Shown here: piece after piece, positions 27,030 to 36,447 of the stretch
Position numbering within the stretch: the first letter of the stretch is position 1
Layout of the letters: every line of letters starts with the position of its first letter
Source of the DNA: Aliiroseovarius sediminis
GTDB taxonomy: Bacteria; Pseudomonadota; Alphaproteobacteria; Rhodobacterales; Rhodobacteraceae
NCBI RefSeq assembly: GCF_022678485.1
Contig: NZ_JALBYP010000021.1
Location: 363,973 to 427,972, forward strand
DNA: 64,000 nucleotides
Reading direction: 5' to 3'
Program-made: the position numbers and the translations under genes
Notes under the pieces: model-generated
What the model saw: only the letters and a program-made list of their open reading frames with translations
What the model was told of the DNA's origin: nothing
Databases searched by the model: none

Positions 27030-27203
27030 TTACGGCCTAAACCGTAGTCGTTCGATCTGCATCCAGTCGGGGGTGCCGAAGAGTTTTTCAATCACCACCA
27101 GCAGCAAACAGATCGCTAAGACGAAAAACACAAGCTTCACCCGTTTTGCCGAAGGCGGGCGGCGCGCCCATCGCGACATGCGCATGAACCAACGCGGGTT
27201 CAT
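27030..27203 (-). CDS. Small single-span membrane protein downstream of hpt
   Basis: 57 aa, family not recognised. A strongly basic N-terminus (MNPRWFMRMSRWARRPPS) is followed by one hydrophobic helix (VFFVLAICLLLVVI, about residues 26-39) and a C-terminus ending IERLRFRP. The start lies 3 nt after the hpt stop with GAAGG upstream, so it is co-transcribed with hpt. The charge distribution predicts N-in topology. Coding is supported by the frame, ribosome site and position. Confidence 0.7.
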   Translation of the reverse strand: MNPRWFMRMSRWARRPPSAKRVKLVFFVLAICLLLVVIEKLFGTPDWMQIERLRFRP

Positions 27204-27206
27204 GCC

Positions 27207-27752
27207 TCAGCCTTCATCCAGAAACCGCACTTTACCGATATGGGGCAGGTTGCGGTCGCGCTGTGCAAAGTCAATGCCGTAGCCCACGACGAACTCATCA
27301 GGGATTTCAAAACCGGTCCAGTCGGCACTGATATCGACCTCGCGCCGGGACGGTTTATCAAGCAAGGCAATGGTTTTCAGCTTGCGCGGGGATCTAGCTT
27401 TCAGCAGTCCGACGACGTGTTTCAAGGTGAAGCCGGTGTCGACAATGTCTTCGACGACAAGTACGTCGCGCCCTGCAATCTCGCCTCGCAAGTCCTTGAG
27501 AATACGGACTTCCCGACTGCTTTCGGTACCATCACCATAGGACGAGGCCTCAAGAAAATCGACCTCGACCGGCAGATCCAATTCACGCACCACGTCCGCG
27601 ATGAAGACAAAGGATCCACGCAGAAGGCCCACCACCACCAGCTTTTCGGTGTCGCTGAATTCATCCTGAATATCCTGCGACAATTCTTCGACCCGCGCCG
27701 CGATTTGTTTGGCCGAGATCATCATATCAATGACATATGGACGCTGTGCCAT
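27207..27752 (-). CDS. hpt: Hypoxanthine phosphoribosyltransferase
   Basis: 181 aa. A purine salvage enzyme converting hypoxanthine and guanine to IMP and GMP with PRPP. The PRPP-binding motif [15 protein letters not shown] is clear, and [15 protein letters not shown] and [18 protein letters not shown] complete the type I PRTase pattern. ATG 27752 is chosen because AAGGGGGAA lies upstream; the open frame to 27833 has no similarity. It is divergent from the RatA/COQ10 gene. Confidence 0.94.
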   Translation of the reverse strand: MAQRPYVIDMMISAKQIAARVEELSQDIQDEFSDTEKLVVVGLLRGSFVFIADVVRELDLPVEVDFLEASSYGDGTESSREVRILKDLRGEIAGRDVLVVEDIVDTGFTLKHVVGLLKARSPRKLKTIALLDKPSRREVDISADWTGFEIPDEFVVGYGIDFAQRDRNLPHIGKVRFLDEG

Positions 27753-27821
27753 GTGTTCCCCCTTGATTTCCGGTCGTATTCCTAAGACATACGCAGCGAA
27801 GTGAGAAGGGGAAACCTCATC

Positions 27822-28286
27822 ATGCCGACACATGGGGAAAAGCGCACCATGCCATACACGGCCGATCAGATGTATGATCTGGTCGCAGATGTTGGGCGAT
27901 ACCCCGAATTTCTGCCGTGGAATTCAGCCGCACGGGTGCGGCGGGTGACGCCACAGCCCGATGGGCGTGACCTGATGGATGCCGATCTGGTGATCAGTTT
28001 CAAGGTGTTCCGCGAACGTTTTGCCAGCCGCGTCTGGTTGGACAAGGACGCGCGGCGAATTGATACAGAATACCTTGACGGACCGTTCAAGTATTTGAAA
28101 TCATATTGGATTTTTACCCCCGCAGACGGCGGCTGCGAGGTTGAATTCTTCGTGGATTTCGAATTCAAAAGCGTAATTCTGCAAAAGGTAATCGGGCTAG
28201 TCTTTAACGAAGCGATGCAGCGCATCGTCGCCGCGTTCGAAGCGCGCGCGGCCCAGCTTTACGACCCCCAGAACAACACCGTCTGA
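27822..28286 (+). CDS. RatA/COQ10 family START-domain protein
   Basis: 154 aa. A small polyketide cyclase/START-like domain: [27 protein letters not shown] at the N-terminus and the C-terminal helix [23 protein letters not shown]. Homologues are mitochondrial COQ10, which binds ubiquinone, and E. coli RatA. In alphaproteobacteria a quinone-chaperone role is the more likely one, so the common label as a toxin should be read with care. The ATG at 27822 is preferred; an inner ATG (MPYTADQ) is possible. Confidence 0.85.
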   Translation: MPTHGEKRTMPYTADQMYDLVADVGRYPEFLPWNSAARVRRVTPQPDGRDLMDADLVISFKVFRERFASRVWLDKDARRIDTEYLDGPFKYLKSYWIFTPADGGCEVEFFVDFEFKSVILQKVIGLVFNEAMQRIVAAFEARAAQLYDPQNNTV

Positions 28287-28325
28287 TCCAGGGGCAAGCG
28301 CGACGTGCCGCATGGCACGCGCGAT

Positions 28326-30299
28326 CTAGCCTTTGCGCCGCTTGGGGGCCGCATCGCCGCCCTTGGCTTTCGCAACAGCTTTGGCCGCCGCCCGCGCCCG
28401 GTTTTTCTTGCTGGAGGCTTTACCCTTCGGCGGTGGCGGTCCCTTCTTGTCGTCGGTGGGCCGCTTGCCCTTGGGCTTGTCATCATCATGTTTGGACGCT
28501 TTGCGAGGTTTCCGATCCTCGTCCTTTGTCTTGGCATAGGCTTTGATCGGGCGATCTGCGTCCTTGTCGTCTTTCCACTTATGCTTGGGGTTGGGCTTGC
28601 GATCGGACGGCGCAGCACTTTTGGCCGGGCCTTTGCGGTGGGGCTTTGGTTCTACCTTATCGAATTTGCGTGGCTTGCCGCGCGGCGCAGGCTTGCCGGC
28701 GCGCGCCAGGTCGGGCGGGGTGTCCAATTGATTGACCCCAAAGCCCTCGATCGACATGCCGGTGCCGATGGACGACAGGAAGCCGGGGACCTTATCTGCT
28801 TTCACTTCGAAGAACGACTGGTCGTCTTGCAGACGGATCGCGCCTATATCGCCGCGCGACATGCCGCCGGCTTTGCAAAGCATGGGCAACAGGTGGCGCG
28901 GGTCCGCCCCCTGATTGCGCCCCTTGGCAAGGGTGAACCAGACGCTTGGCCCGAAGGGTTCACGCTTTTCCGGTTTGGCGTTGGCGGGGGACAGTTCCTC
29001 GGGCGCGGCGTGGGCCGTGTGGTAAAGCTTCAGATACGCGGCCGCAAGTTGTGCTGGGGTGAAGGTTTCCACCAATTCCTCGGCCAAGGCAGCCTCGTTC
29101 GCGGTGGGTTCCTGCGCCCAGACCTCATCAGCCAGAATCCGTTTCTGATCCTCGGCCTGCACCTCTTGCGCCGAAGGGGCAGGGCCCCAATCAGCGGACA
29201 GCTTGGCAAAGCGCAGCAGGCGTTCGGCCTTCTTGCGCGCGACCGGCGGCACGATCAGCACGCTGACCCCTTTGCGCCCGGCACGCCCGGTGCGGCCCGA
29301 TCTGTGCAGAAGGGTTTCGTGGTTGTTGGGCAGTTCGGCATGGATCACCAGATCCAGCTTCGGCAGGTCGATCCCGCGCGCGGCCACATCTGTGGCCACA
29401 CATATCCGCGCCCGTCCGTCCCGCATAGATTGCAGCGCGTTCGACCGTTCGTTCTGGGTCAACTCACCGGACAGCGCCACGACCGAGAAGCCCCGGTTCG
29501 ACAGGCGCGTCGCCAGCCGGCTGACCATCGCGCGGGTGTTGCAGAAGATGAGCGCATTTGGTGCCTCGAAGAAGCGCAGCACGTTGATGATCGCGTTCTC
29601 GCCATCACGCGGGGCAACTGCCATCGCGCGGTATTCGATATCGCTGTGCTGGCTTTTCTCGGCCACCGTTGTCACACGGTGCGCGTCTTTCTGATAACGC
29701 GCGGCAAGGGTCGCGATGCTTTTAGGCACGGTCGCCGAAAACAGCAGGGTTTGGCGATCTTCGGGGGTTTCGTCCAGAATGAACTCTAGGTCTTCGCGAA
29801 AGCCCAGATCCAGCATCTCGTCCGCTTCGTCCAGCACCACGCTGCGCAGCGCCGACAGGTCGATCGAGCCACGCATGACGTGGTCACGCAGACGCCCGGG
29901 GGTTGCGACAACGATATGGGCACCGCGGGCCAGGGCGCGACGTTCATCGCGCATGTCCATCCCACCCACGCAGGACGCCACAACCGCGCCGGTCTTGGCA
30001 AACAGCCAAATCAGCTCGCGTTTCACCTGCATCGCCAGCTCGCGCGTCGGCGCGATGACCAGCCCCAGCGGGCTTGCGGCGGGTCCGAACTGGTCGTCAT
30101 CCCCCAATAGAACAGGCGCAATGGCAAGGCCGAAGCCCACCGTCTTGCCCGATCCGGTCTGGGCCGACACCAACAGGTCCGCGCCTAGCAAATCAGGGTC
30201 GGACACGGCGGTCTGGACTTGGGTCAGGGTGTCATATCCACGCTCGGCAAGCGCGTCAGAGATAGGCTGTTTCACGGTTCGTCGATTCTGTTGTTTCAT
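28326..30299 (-). CDS. DEAD-box ATP-dependent RNA helicase
   Basis: 657 aa. The core (about residues 15-380) has Walker A AQTGSGKT, IAPTRELAMQ, the DEAD box LDEADEMLDLGF, SAT, and motif VI HRSGRTGRAGRKG. A DbpA-like RNA-binding domain follows at about 455-530 (GDIGAIRLQDDQSFFEVKADKV). The last 120 residues are a Lys/Arg/Pro-rich tail ending AAPKRRKG. The frame is open far upstream, but MKQQNRRTVKQ at 30299 is the natural start. It probably acts in ribosome assembly or cold adaptation. Confidence 0.92.
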   Translation of the reverse strand: MKQQNRRTVKQPISDALAERGYDTLTQVQTAVSDPDLLGADLLVSAQTGSGKTVGFGLAIAPVLLGDDDQFGPAASPLGLVIAPTRELAMQVKRELIWLFAKTGAVVASCVGGMDMRDERRALARGAHIVVATPGRLRDHVMRGSIDLSALRSVVLDEADEMLDLGFREDLEFILDETPEDRQTLLFSATVPKSIATLAARYQKDAHRVTTVAEKSQHSDIEYRAMAVAPRDGENAIINVLRFFEAPNALIFCNTRAMVSRLATRLSNRGFSVVALSGELTQNERSNALQSMRDGRARICVATDVAARGIDLPKLDLVIHAELPNNHETLLHRSGRTGRAGRKGVSVLIVPPVARKKAERLLRFAKLSADWGPAPSAQEVQAEDQKRILADEVWAQEPTANEAALAEELVETFTPAQLAAAYLKLYHTAHAAPEELSPANAKPEKREPFGPSVWFTLAKGRNQGADPRHLLPMLCKAGGMSRGDIGAIRLQDDQSFFEVKADKVPGFLSSIGTGMSIEGFGVNQLDTPPDLARAGKPAPRGKPRKFDKVEPKPHRKGPAKSAAPSDRKPNPKHKWKDDKDADRPIKAYAKTKDEDRKPRKASKHDDDKPKGKRPTDDKKGPPPPKGKASSKKNRARAAAKAVAKAKGGDAAPKRRKG

Positions 30300-30397
30300 A
30301 GGGGTAGGTCGGGCGGCCCATCCTACGGGCCTGTAGGAAGAGGTGCGAAAGCGGGCTGATAACCTGTTCGCCCCCGAATGTATAGCGCAATAACGTC

Positions 30398-31336
30398 TCA
30401 GTCCGGTTCTGCCAACGGATGATGGGTCAGCACCAAGTCTTTCAGCCGTTCTTCCAGCACATGCGTATAAATCTCGGTGGTCGAGATGTCGGCGTGGCCC
30501 AAAAGCGTCTGGATCGAGCGCAGATCGGCCCCATGCGCCAGAAGATGGGTGGCAAAGGCATGGCGCAAACGGTGCGGCGTAACCGCGTCGGGCGCGACGC
30601 CGGCGGCCAAAGCAATCTCTTTGATCAGGCCGTAGAAACGATGCCGGGTCAGGTGGCCGCTTTGTCCCGTTGATGGAAACAGAAAGGGCGGGGGCTTGGT
30701 GCCTTTCTGAACCCGCGCGTCCTCCTCGGCGGTGTCGCGCGCGTCCAGCCAGACGACCAGCGCATCGCGGGCCGGGGCGGACAGCGGGACCATCCGCTCC
30801 TTGCCGCCCTTGCCCTTGACCAGCAGCATATGCGGTTCGCCCCTTGCGGCGGCGACGGGCAGGGTGACAAGCTCGCTGACCCGCATCCCGGTGGCATAGA
30901 GAAGCTCCATCAGGCAAGTGTTGCGCAGCTTGTCCATCGGGCTGCGGCCATGGGTGCGCGCGGTGGTCAACAGTGCCTCGACCTGATCTTCACTCAGGAT
31001 TTTCGGCAGGGATTTCGACCGACCGGGCCCCTTGATCTTGATCGCCGGGTTGTCCTTGCGCCAGCCTTCTTCATAGGCAAAACGATAAAGCTGCTTGATC
31101 GCGGACAGTCGGCGGGCGCGGGTGGACTGGGCCAGCCCCATCGTATCGCAATCGACCATGAAGGCCTCGATATCGGCGCGGGTGATGGCGGCAAAATTCA
31201 GCCCCTTGTCACCTGCAAACTCGGCAAAGCCCTTGAGGTCGCGGCCATAGGCCAGAAGGGTGTTCTCTGACGCGTCAAGCTCGGCCGCCTGTGCTTCCAG
31301 AAACGTCGAAATCCAGCGGGCGTGATCGGCGTTCAT
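30398..31336 (-). CDS. xerD: Site-specific tyrosine recombinase XerD
   Basis: 312 aa. It resolves chromosome dimers at dif together with XerC. An N-terminal SAM-like DNA-binding domain (STFLEAQAAELDASENTLLAYGRDL) is followed by the catalytic domain with Arg in YATGMRVSEL, HRLRHAFATHLL, GHADISTTEIYTHV and the nucleophilic Tyr therein. The start overlaps the stop of the upstream exported unknown (ATGA). Housekeeping XerD rather than an integrase is indicated by length, sequence and core-gene context. Confidence 0.93.
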   Translation of the reverse strand: MNADHARWISTFLEAQAAELDASENTLLAYGRDLKGFAEFAGDKGLNFAAITRADIEAFMVDCDTMGLAQSTRARRLSAIKQLYRFAYEEGWRKDNPAIKIKGPGRSKSLPKILSEDQVEALLTTARTHGRSPMDKLRNTCLMELLYATGMRVSELVTLPVAAARGEPHMLLVKGKGGKERMVPLSAPARDALVVWLDARDTAEEDARVQKGTKPPPFLFPSTGQSGHLTRHRFYGLIKEIALAAGVAPDAVTPHRLRHAFATHLLAHGADLRSIQTLLGHADISTTEIYTHVLEERLKDLVLTHHPLAEPD

Positions 31337-32946
31337 CCGCGCCTCTCAAGGATCAGGAATTCAAGTGCTGCCTGCCGCGCAAGCTGTTCCAGACCAACAT
31401 GGCGAAACAGCGCCAGTGCGTCGGTCAACTCGTCCAGATTGCCGGTGCGGCCATTGGTGAACAGGGCGATGGCGCGCAAGATCGCTTCGCCCAGCCGGTC
31501 CTGCCCGACAAGCGATTGCAGGCGCACGGGCAGGGTGGTGGCGGTGAATCCTTCCAGCACCGCGCGGCTCTTGTCATCGATGGGCGCAAGGCTTGATACC
31601 TGACCCCGCGCAAGGCCCAGAAGGATCGTGGCAAGCGGATCGTCTGGGCGCGGAGTCGCGTCGTTGGCGACCGCTTCGAACCGGTCAGACAAAAGCCCCA
31701 TACGCAGCGCAATATCGCCCGCATCCCCCGGCAGGTTGCGCGCGGCCAGATCGGCACCGAACACTTGTGCGAACGGCACTTCCAAGCCGATTTCTTCCAA
31801 ATGCGGCCAAAGGTCCAAAACTGCGCGGGCCAGCCGATTGTCATCATCATCGGCCAAAGCCTGTTCGACTTTGTTCACCGCGCTCATCCGGTCCCAGATC
31901 CCGCCCGATGCGGCCGGTTTGCGTTCGGAATACAGACCAAGAAGCTGGTTGTCCTGCACTGCGCCATAGCGCGCCAGACGCTCTCCCGCTTGGGCGCGGG
32001 CCTTCCAACCAATATTGGCGCGCAGATCGGCCTGCGCGAAAGCCAGCGGCAGGGACGATGTTTCGATATGCAGCCCGATGGCCTCGAACATGCGAAAGGT
32101 GAGGGGTGAGGGATGGTCGGGCCGTGGCAGATCCTCTTCCCCCTCGAACAATTCGGGGTCAAGGAATCGCGCCAGCAGCGCGTCGTCTTCATCGCTGATA
32201 TAGCCCAACGCGCGACCTGTTTCCAAGGTCAGAACAGCCGCGTCCCAATCACCGCTGCGGGCAAGGCAAAAGACGCGGGCAGTAAAAGTGGGGCTAAGAT
32301 CAGGCGTCGCGCGCAGTGTCGTGCATTGCTGGTCTTCGTTGCCCATCAGAAGAGCGGTGTCGAACGCGCGGCGAAACACGCGCGGGTTCACGGACCCGGC
32401 GCGGGACAGAAGTGCCTCGGCCTGATCCAGAGCGCCAACGGACAGAAGCCGGTCAACGCGGGCCAAGAACAGCCGATCTTCGGCGGCGCTGGAGCCCTTG
32501 GGGGGATCAAGCTCGGCCAACATAAGGCGCATCAGGAAGTCCTGCATCGCAGGCAGTAAATCCAGATCAAGCGCAGAGATACGGCGCGCCAGATCATCCG
32601 GGCGCGACATGCCCCAGAGATCACGCGGCAAACCGGTGACGATATGCGGCAACAGACCGACCGCGTCCAGCACAGGCGTTTTCAGCAAGGTCATCGTCAC
32701 CTCGGCGACCGAAGCACCGGTGCTGGTGGCGGGTTCATCCAGCGCGGGCGGCAATATAGCATTATCCGACGATGGCGGAGGCAGGGCGATGCTGTCTGAC
32801 AACCAATCGATGGCCGACAGGGGGCGCGACCCTTCAGCCACTTGCGCATACGCTGCGGGTGCCATCCCAATCAGCAGATACAAGACAGCGCCGCTCAGAC
32901 AGGCAGCGCCCCTATGTCTACTGGCAACGGGCATGTTAGCCGCCAT
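31333..32946 (-). CDS. Large exported alpha-helical protein of unknown function
   Basis: 537 aa, function not recognised. It has a signal sequence at about residues 12-35 (ending AAYAQVAEG), then a Pro/Ser linker and a long Ala/Leu-rich helical region with TPR/HEAT-like spacing (RLFLARVDRLLSVGALDQAEALL, FCLARSGDWDAAVLTLE). It is probably periplasmic. The ATG at 32946 overlaps the stop of the 45-aa gene by 11 nt; ATG 32934 is an alternative without overlap. The 4-nt overlap with xerD shows one transcript with it. Confidence 0.7.
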   Translation of the reverse strand: MAANMPVASRHRGAACLSGAVLYLLIGMAPAAYAQVAEGSRPLSAIDWLSDSIALPPPSSDNAILPPALDEPATSTGASVAEVTMTLLKTPVLDAVGLLPHIVTGLPRDLWGMSRPDDLARRISALDLDLLPAMQDFLMRLMLAELDPPKGSSAAEDRLFLARVDRLLSVGALDQAEALLSRAGSVNPRVFRRAFDTALLMGNEDQQCTTLRATPDLSPTFTARVFCLARSGDWDAAVLTLETGRALGYISDEDDALLARFLDPELFEGEEDLPRPDHPSPLTFRMFEAIGLHIETSSLPLAFAQADLRANIGWKARAQAGERLARYGAVQDNQLLGLYSERKPAASGGIWDRMSAVNKVEQALADDDDNRLARAVLDLWPHLEEIGLEVPFAQVFGADLAARNLPGDAGDIALRMGLLSDRFEAVANDATPRPDDPLATILLGLARGQVSSLAPIDDKSRAVLEGFTATTLPVRLQSLVGQDRLGEAILRAIALFTNGRTGNLDELTDALALFRHVGLEQLARQAALEFLILERRG

Positions 32947-33073
32947 CCAAGGTCACGGTGCTGCTTTGCGGTGCTGTGCGCGGCTCCATATCCCCGAAGA
33001 ACGCGAATCCCGTCAGCCCGATAAAGCCGACAATCGCCAAGAAAAGTAAAAGCTTGATCAAGCGGATCAGCAT
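32936..33073 (-). CDS. 45-aa single-span membrane protein
   Basis: A short frame encoding MLIRLIKLLLFLAIVGFIGLTG, a basic start and one membrane helix, then FAFFGDMEPRTAPQSSTV and a polar end. The stop overlaps or abuts the start of the exported 537-aa protein, suggesting an operon of small membrane protein, exported protein and xerD. It is divergent from aroK with about 50 nt between starts. I cannot assign a family. Confidence 0.6.
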   Translation of the reverse strand: MLIRLIKLLLFLAIVGFIGLTGFAFFGDMEPRTAPQSSTVTLDGG

Positions 33074-33122
33074 GTCATTCCACCCATTTTCTGCCTCAAG
33101 TGGTGTTTTGTTGGATTTATAT

Positions 33123-33734
33123 ATGGCATTTCCAGCAAGATCACGCCATTCAGGAAAGAAATTTGAATTTGGGCAAGTGGACGCCGTTTTGGCCTTCAAG
33201 GTGAAGAAATCCATCGTCATGGTGGGCATGATGGGCGCGGGCAAGACCGCGGTGGGGCAAGCTGTCGCCAACCGGCTGCGCGTGCCGTTCTTGGACAGCG
33301 ACGAAGAGATCGTGCGCGCCGCGAACATGTCGATTTCAGAGATTTTCGAACGCGACGGCGAAGATTTCTTCCGCGACCGCGAGGCCGAGGTGATCGGGCG
33401 GCTTTTGGATACCGAACGCGCGGTTCTGTCCACAGGCGGCGGCGCCTTCATGTCCGCGCGCAACCGCGCCATGATCGCGGAACGCGGTGTGGCGGTATGG
33501 TTGAAGGCTGATCTTGAACTGCTTTGGGCCCGCGTGCGTCACAAAGACACGCGCCCGTTGCTGCGCACGCCCGATCCCAAGGCGACATTGACCCAGATCT
33601 ATGACGCCCGCGTTCCGATCTATGCCAAGGCCGATTTATCGGTTGCGGCACAGCCCGGTTATTCCATTGCCGACATGGCGGACGCAGTGGTTCAGGCACT
33701 GCTGACCCGCCCCGACGTGCTTGAGGAGACCTGA
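33123..33734 (+). CDS. aroK: Shikimate kinase
   Basis: About 203 aa from ATG 33123. Phosphorylates shikimate at O3. P-loop GMMGAGKTAVG, shikimate-binding DSDEEIVRAANMSI, STGGGAFM and the lid Arg region DTRPLL are visible. The first 30 residues are unlike shikimate kinase, so the true start may be an internal GTG/TTG (33177 or 33189); the ribosome site is weak for all candidates. The stop lies 1 nt before the aroB ATG, and the two shikimate genes are co-transcribed. Confidence 0.9.
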   Translation: MAFPARSRHSGKKFEFGQVDAVLAFKVKKSIVMVGMMGAGKTAVGQAVANRLRVPFLDSDEEIVRAANMSISEIFERDGEDFFRDREAEVIGRLLDTERAVLSTGGGAFMSARNRAMIAERGVAVWLKADLELLWARVRHKDTRPLLRTPDPKATLTQIYDARVPIYAKADLSVAAQPGYSIADMADAVVQALLTRPDVLEET

Positions 33735-33735
33735 G

Positions 33736-34848
33736 ATGACGACAGTTCACGTTCCGCTTGGTGATCGCGCCTATGATGTTCGGATTGGACCGGGGTTGCT
33801 GTTGCGGGCGGGCGCGGAAATCGCGCCGCTATTGCACCGTCCCAAGGTCTGGGTCGTGACGGAAGAGACGGTGGCAGGGTTGCATCTGGCCACGTTGAAG
33901 GAAGGTCTTGAGGACAAGGGGATCGCGTCCGAGGCCTTGATCCTGCCGCCCGGCGAGAGCACGAAAAGCTGGCCACACCTGATGCAGACGGTCGAATGGC
34001 TGCTTGAGCAGCGGGTCGAGCGCAATGATGTGGTGATCGCCTTTGGCGGCGGCGTGATCGGTGATCTGGTGGGCTTCGCTGCGGCCATCCTGCGTCGGGG
34101 GGTCCGATTCGTGCAGGTGCCCACCTCGCTTCTGGCGCAGGTAGACAGTTCTGTGGGCGGCAAGACCGGGATCAATGCGCCGCAAGGCAAAAACCTGATC
34201 GGCGCGTTTCATCAGCCGTCTTTGGTGCTGGCCGATATCGCCGTGCTGGGCACGCTGACCCGACGCGATTTTCTGGCCGGTTACGGTGAGGTTGTGAAAT
34301 ACGGCGGGCTTGGCGACAGTGCGTTCTTTGAATGGCTAGAGGCCAACGGTTCTGCGCTTGCTGCGGGCGACATGGACCTGCGCGAAGAAGCCGTGCGCTG
34401 GTCCGTCCAGATGAAGGCGGACATCGTGGTGCGGGATGAAACCGAGCAGGGCGACCGCGCGCTTTTGAACCTGGGCCACACATTCGGCCACGCGCTGGAG
34501 GCCGCGACCGGCTATTCCGACCGCTTGCTGCACGGCGAAGGCGTAGCGATCGGCTGCGCATTGGCGTTCGAGACCTCAGCCCGGTTGGGGCTGATCAGCC
34601 AGGAAAGCCCCTCGCGCTTCCGGCAGCATCTGGCGGCGATGGGGATGAAGAAAGACCTGTCCGATATTCCGGGCGATCTGCCGGACACCGATGGCCTGAT
34701 CACCCTGATGGGGCAGGACAAGAAAGTTGAACAGGGCAAGCTGCGTTTCGTCCTGGCCCGCGCCATTGGCGAAGCCTTCGTGGCCGATGGCGTCGATATG
34801 GATGTGGTGCGGTCGGTTCTGGATGATGCGCGGACGGCAAGGCCCTAA
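33736..34848 (+). CDS. aroB: 3-dehydroquinate synthase
   Basis: 370 aa. It converts DAHP to 3-dehydroquinate with NAD+ and a divalent metal. Marks are PPGESTKSW, AFGGGVIGDLVGFAA, the PTSLLAQVDSSVGGKTGIN block and the metal ligands in NLGHTFGHALE and LLHGEGVAIG. The ATG follows GAGGAGACCTGAG at the end of aroK. A terminator shared with convergent ssb follows the stop. Confidence 0.96.
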   Translation: MTTVHVPLGDRAYDVRIGPGLLLRAGAEIAPLLHRPKVWVVTEETVAGLHLATLKEGLEDKGIASEALILPPGESTKSWPHLMQTVEWLLEQRVERNDVVIAFGGGVIGDLVGFAAAILRRGVRFVQVPTSLLAQVDSSVGGKTGINAPQGKNLIGAFHQPSLVLADIAVLGTLTRRDFLAGYGEVVKYGGLGDSAFFEWLEANGSALAAGDMDLREEAVRWSVQMKADIVVRDETEQGDRALLNLGHTFGHALEAATGYSDRLLHGEGVAIGCALAFETSARLGLISQESPSRFRQHLAAMGMKKDLSDIPGDLPDTDGLITLMGQDKKVEQGKLRFVLARAIGEAFVADGVDMDVVRSVLDDARTARP

Positions 34849-34853
34849 GAAAA

Positions 34854-34875
34854 CAGCCGCCCGAAGGGGCGGCTG
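34854..34875 (-). terminator. Terminator between convergent aroB and ssb
   Basis: CAGCCGCCC/GGGCGGCTG 9-bp stem with a 4-nt loop. The minus-strand transcript from ssb continues into GTTTTC, giving a Rho-independent terminator for ssb; the plus strand has a weaker tail. Confidence 0.8.
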
Positions 34876-34896
34876 CGTGTGTCGTTTCTGCTGGGA

Positions 34897-35376
34897 TCAG
34901 AACGGGATTTCGTCGTCGAACCCACCGCCAGCAGGTGCCGGTCCGGGGTCGCCACCACCATAGCCACCTTGGCTGCCGCCGCCGTAATTACCGCTGCTGC
35001 TTTGGCCACCGCCACCACCGTCACCGCGACCATCCAGCATCGTCAGGGTCGAGCCGAAGCCCTGCAATACGACCTCGGTTGAATAGCGGTCATTGCCAGA
35101 TTGGTCCTGCCATTTGCGGGTCTGCAACTTACCCTCGACAAACACTTTAGAGCCCTTGCGCAGGTATTGTTCACAAACGCGCACCAGTCCTTCAGAGAAC
35201 ACCGCGACCGAATGCCATTCGGTCTTTTCGCGCCGTTCGCCGGTGTTGCGATCTTTCCAGGTTTCAGACGTGGCGATGCGCAGGTTGCAAACCTTTCCGC
35301 CATTCTGGAATGTGCGCACTTCCGGGTCAGCGCCCAGATTGCCGATGAGCATGACCTTATTGAGCGAACCCGCCAT
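34897..35376 (-). CDS. ssb: Single-stranded DNA-binding protein
   Basis: 159 aa. An OB-fold domain (about residues 1-108: [50 protein letters not shown]), then a Gly/Gln/Ser-rich flexible linker and the acidic tip FDDEIPF that recruits partner proteins such as exonuclease I and RecQ. All features of bacterial SSB are present. It is divergent from the lytic transglycosylase, separated by 238 nt. Confidence 0.97.
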   Translation of the reverse strand: MAGSLNKVMLIGNLGADPEVRTFQNGGKVCNLRIATSETWKDRNTGERREKTEWHSVAVFSEGLVRVCEQYLRKGSKVFVEGKLQTRKWQDQSGNDRYSTEVVLQGFGSTLTMLDGRGDGGGGGQSSSGNYGGGSQGGYGGGDPGPAPAGGGFDDEIPF

Positions 35377-35614
35377 CCGTCGTCCTTTCGATTCTGTAAT
35401 TCAACCTCATGGTTACACCATGTGGGCAGGCAGAGGAAAACGCAAAAATCCCGACCTTGGCGACAGACAGGACATGGGCCGCAATGCACAATGCAACACC
35501 CTGTTTATCATACCCCGTCATCGCGGGCGCTGTCAGATTGCGACACCCTCTTCCCCAGAAAGACGAAGTTCGTTATGTTCGTCCCCATATCCGGGGAACG
35601 GGCAGGGGACAGGG

Positions 35615-36223
35615 ATGTCACGCACAACGATTTTGAGGGCGTTTGGCTGTATTTTGGGCCTGAGCGCAGGCGTATCACCGATTGGCGGGGCGGCGTTCGC
35701 CGAAAACCTGTTTACTAGTTCGGGCGGGCGGGCGGCGTTTACGTCGCAGACACGCGTTCTGGATACACGGGCCGCGCAGCAATATTCCTCCAGCACACGG
35801 TTGACGCCCAACAAAGAAGCAGCACCAACCTACGGCATCCCCGCCTTCAACGGAAAATATAAAGGTCAGTTCCTGCCGCTGGCGAAGGCCGCAGCGCAGC
35901 GTCACGGCATTCCGCAAGATCTTTTCCTGCGCCTTGTGCAGCAGGAAAGCGGATGGAACCCCCGCGCGCTGAGCCATGCCGGCGCCATCGGTCTGGCCCA
36001 ACTAATGCCTTTCACCGCGCGCAAACTGGGGGTGAATCCACGCGACCCGGCCCAGAACCTTGAGGGCGGCGCGCGGTATCTGCGCCAGCAATACGACCGG
36101 TTCCGGTCCTGGCGGTTGGCACTTGCAGCGTATAATGCGGGACCGGAAGCGGTGCAGAAATACTCGGGCGTGCCGCCTTACAAAGAAACGCGCGGCTATG
36201 TGCTTGCGATTCTAGGCAGCTAG
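35615..36223 (+). CDS. Lytic transglycosylase (SLT family)
   Basis: 202 aa. It has a signal peptide (residues 1-30, [23 protein letters not shown] region) and a low-complexity linker, followed by a goose-lysozyme-like SLT domain. [24 protein letters not shown] contains the catalytic Glu and the ES/GLMQ-type motifs, and [16 protein letters not shown] and YKETRGYV complete the domain. It cleaves peptidoglycan to anhydromuropeptides. A GGGGACAGGG purine tract precedes the ATG. Confidence 0.9.
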   Translation: MSRTTILRAFGCILGLSAGVSPIGGAAFAENLFTSSGGRAAFTSQTRVLDTRAAQQYSSSTRLTPNKEAAPTYGIPAFNGKYKGQFLPLAKAAAQRHGIPQDLFLRLVQQESGWNPRALSHAGAIGLAQLMPFTARKLGVNPRDPAQNLEGGARYLRQQYDRFRSWRLALAAYNAGPEAVQKYSGVPPYKETRGYVLAILGS

Positions 36224-36447
36224 TTCGGATCAATCCCTGGCGATCAGGTGATCTGGAACGTCTTTACACGCGCAGATCGACGCTTTGTCCTTCAAATAAG
36301 ACAACGTCATCCCAAGCCTCGATCCATCGCGGATACTTTCTGCCCCCAAGAAACGGGTCTGGCATTGTGCCGGATCGAATATATGATCTGTCATCGCGTC
36401 GGACCCGGGGTCGTGTCGCGGGCCCAGTTCTGGAATGGATGCAAGCC

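Noticed and set aside
30300..30917. Extension of the DEAD-box helicase frame upstream by about 200 codons
   Set aside because: It is antisense to xerD coding sequence and low in protein-like character; MKQQNRR at 30299 is the natural start.
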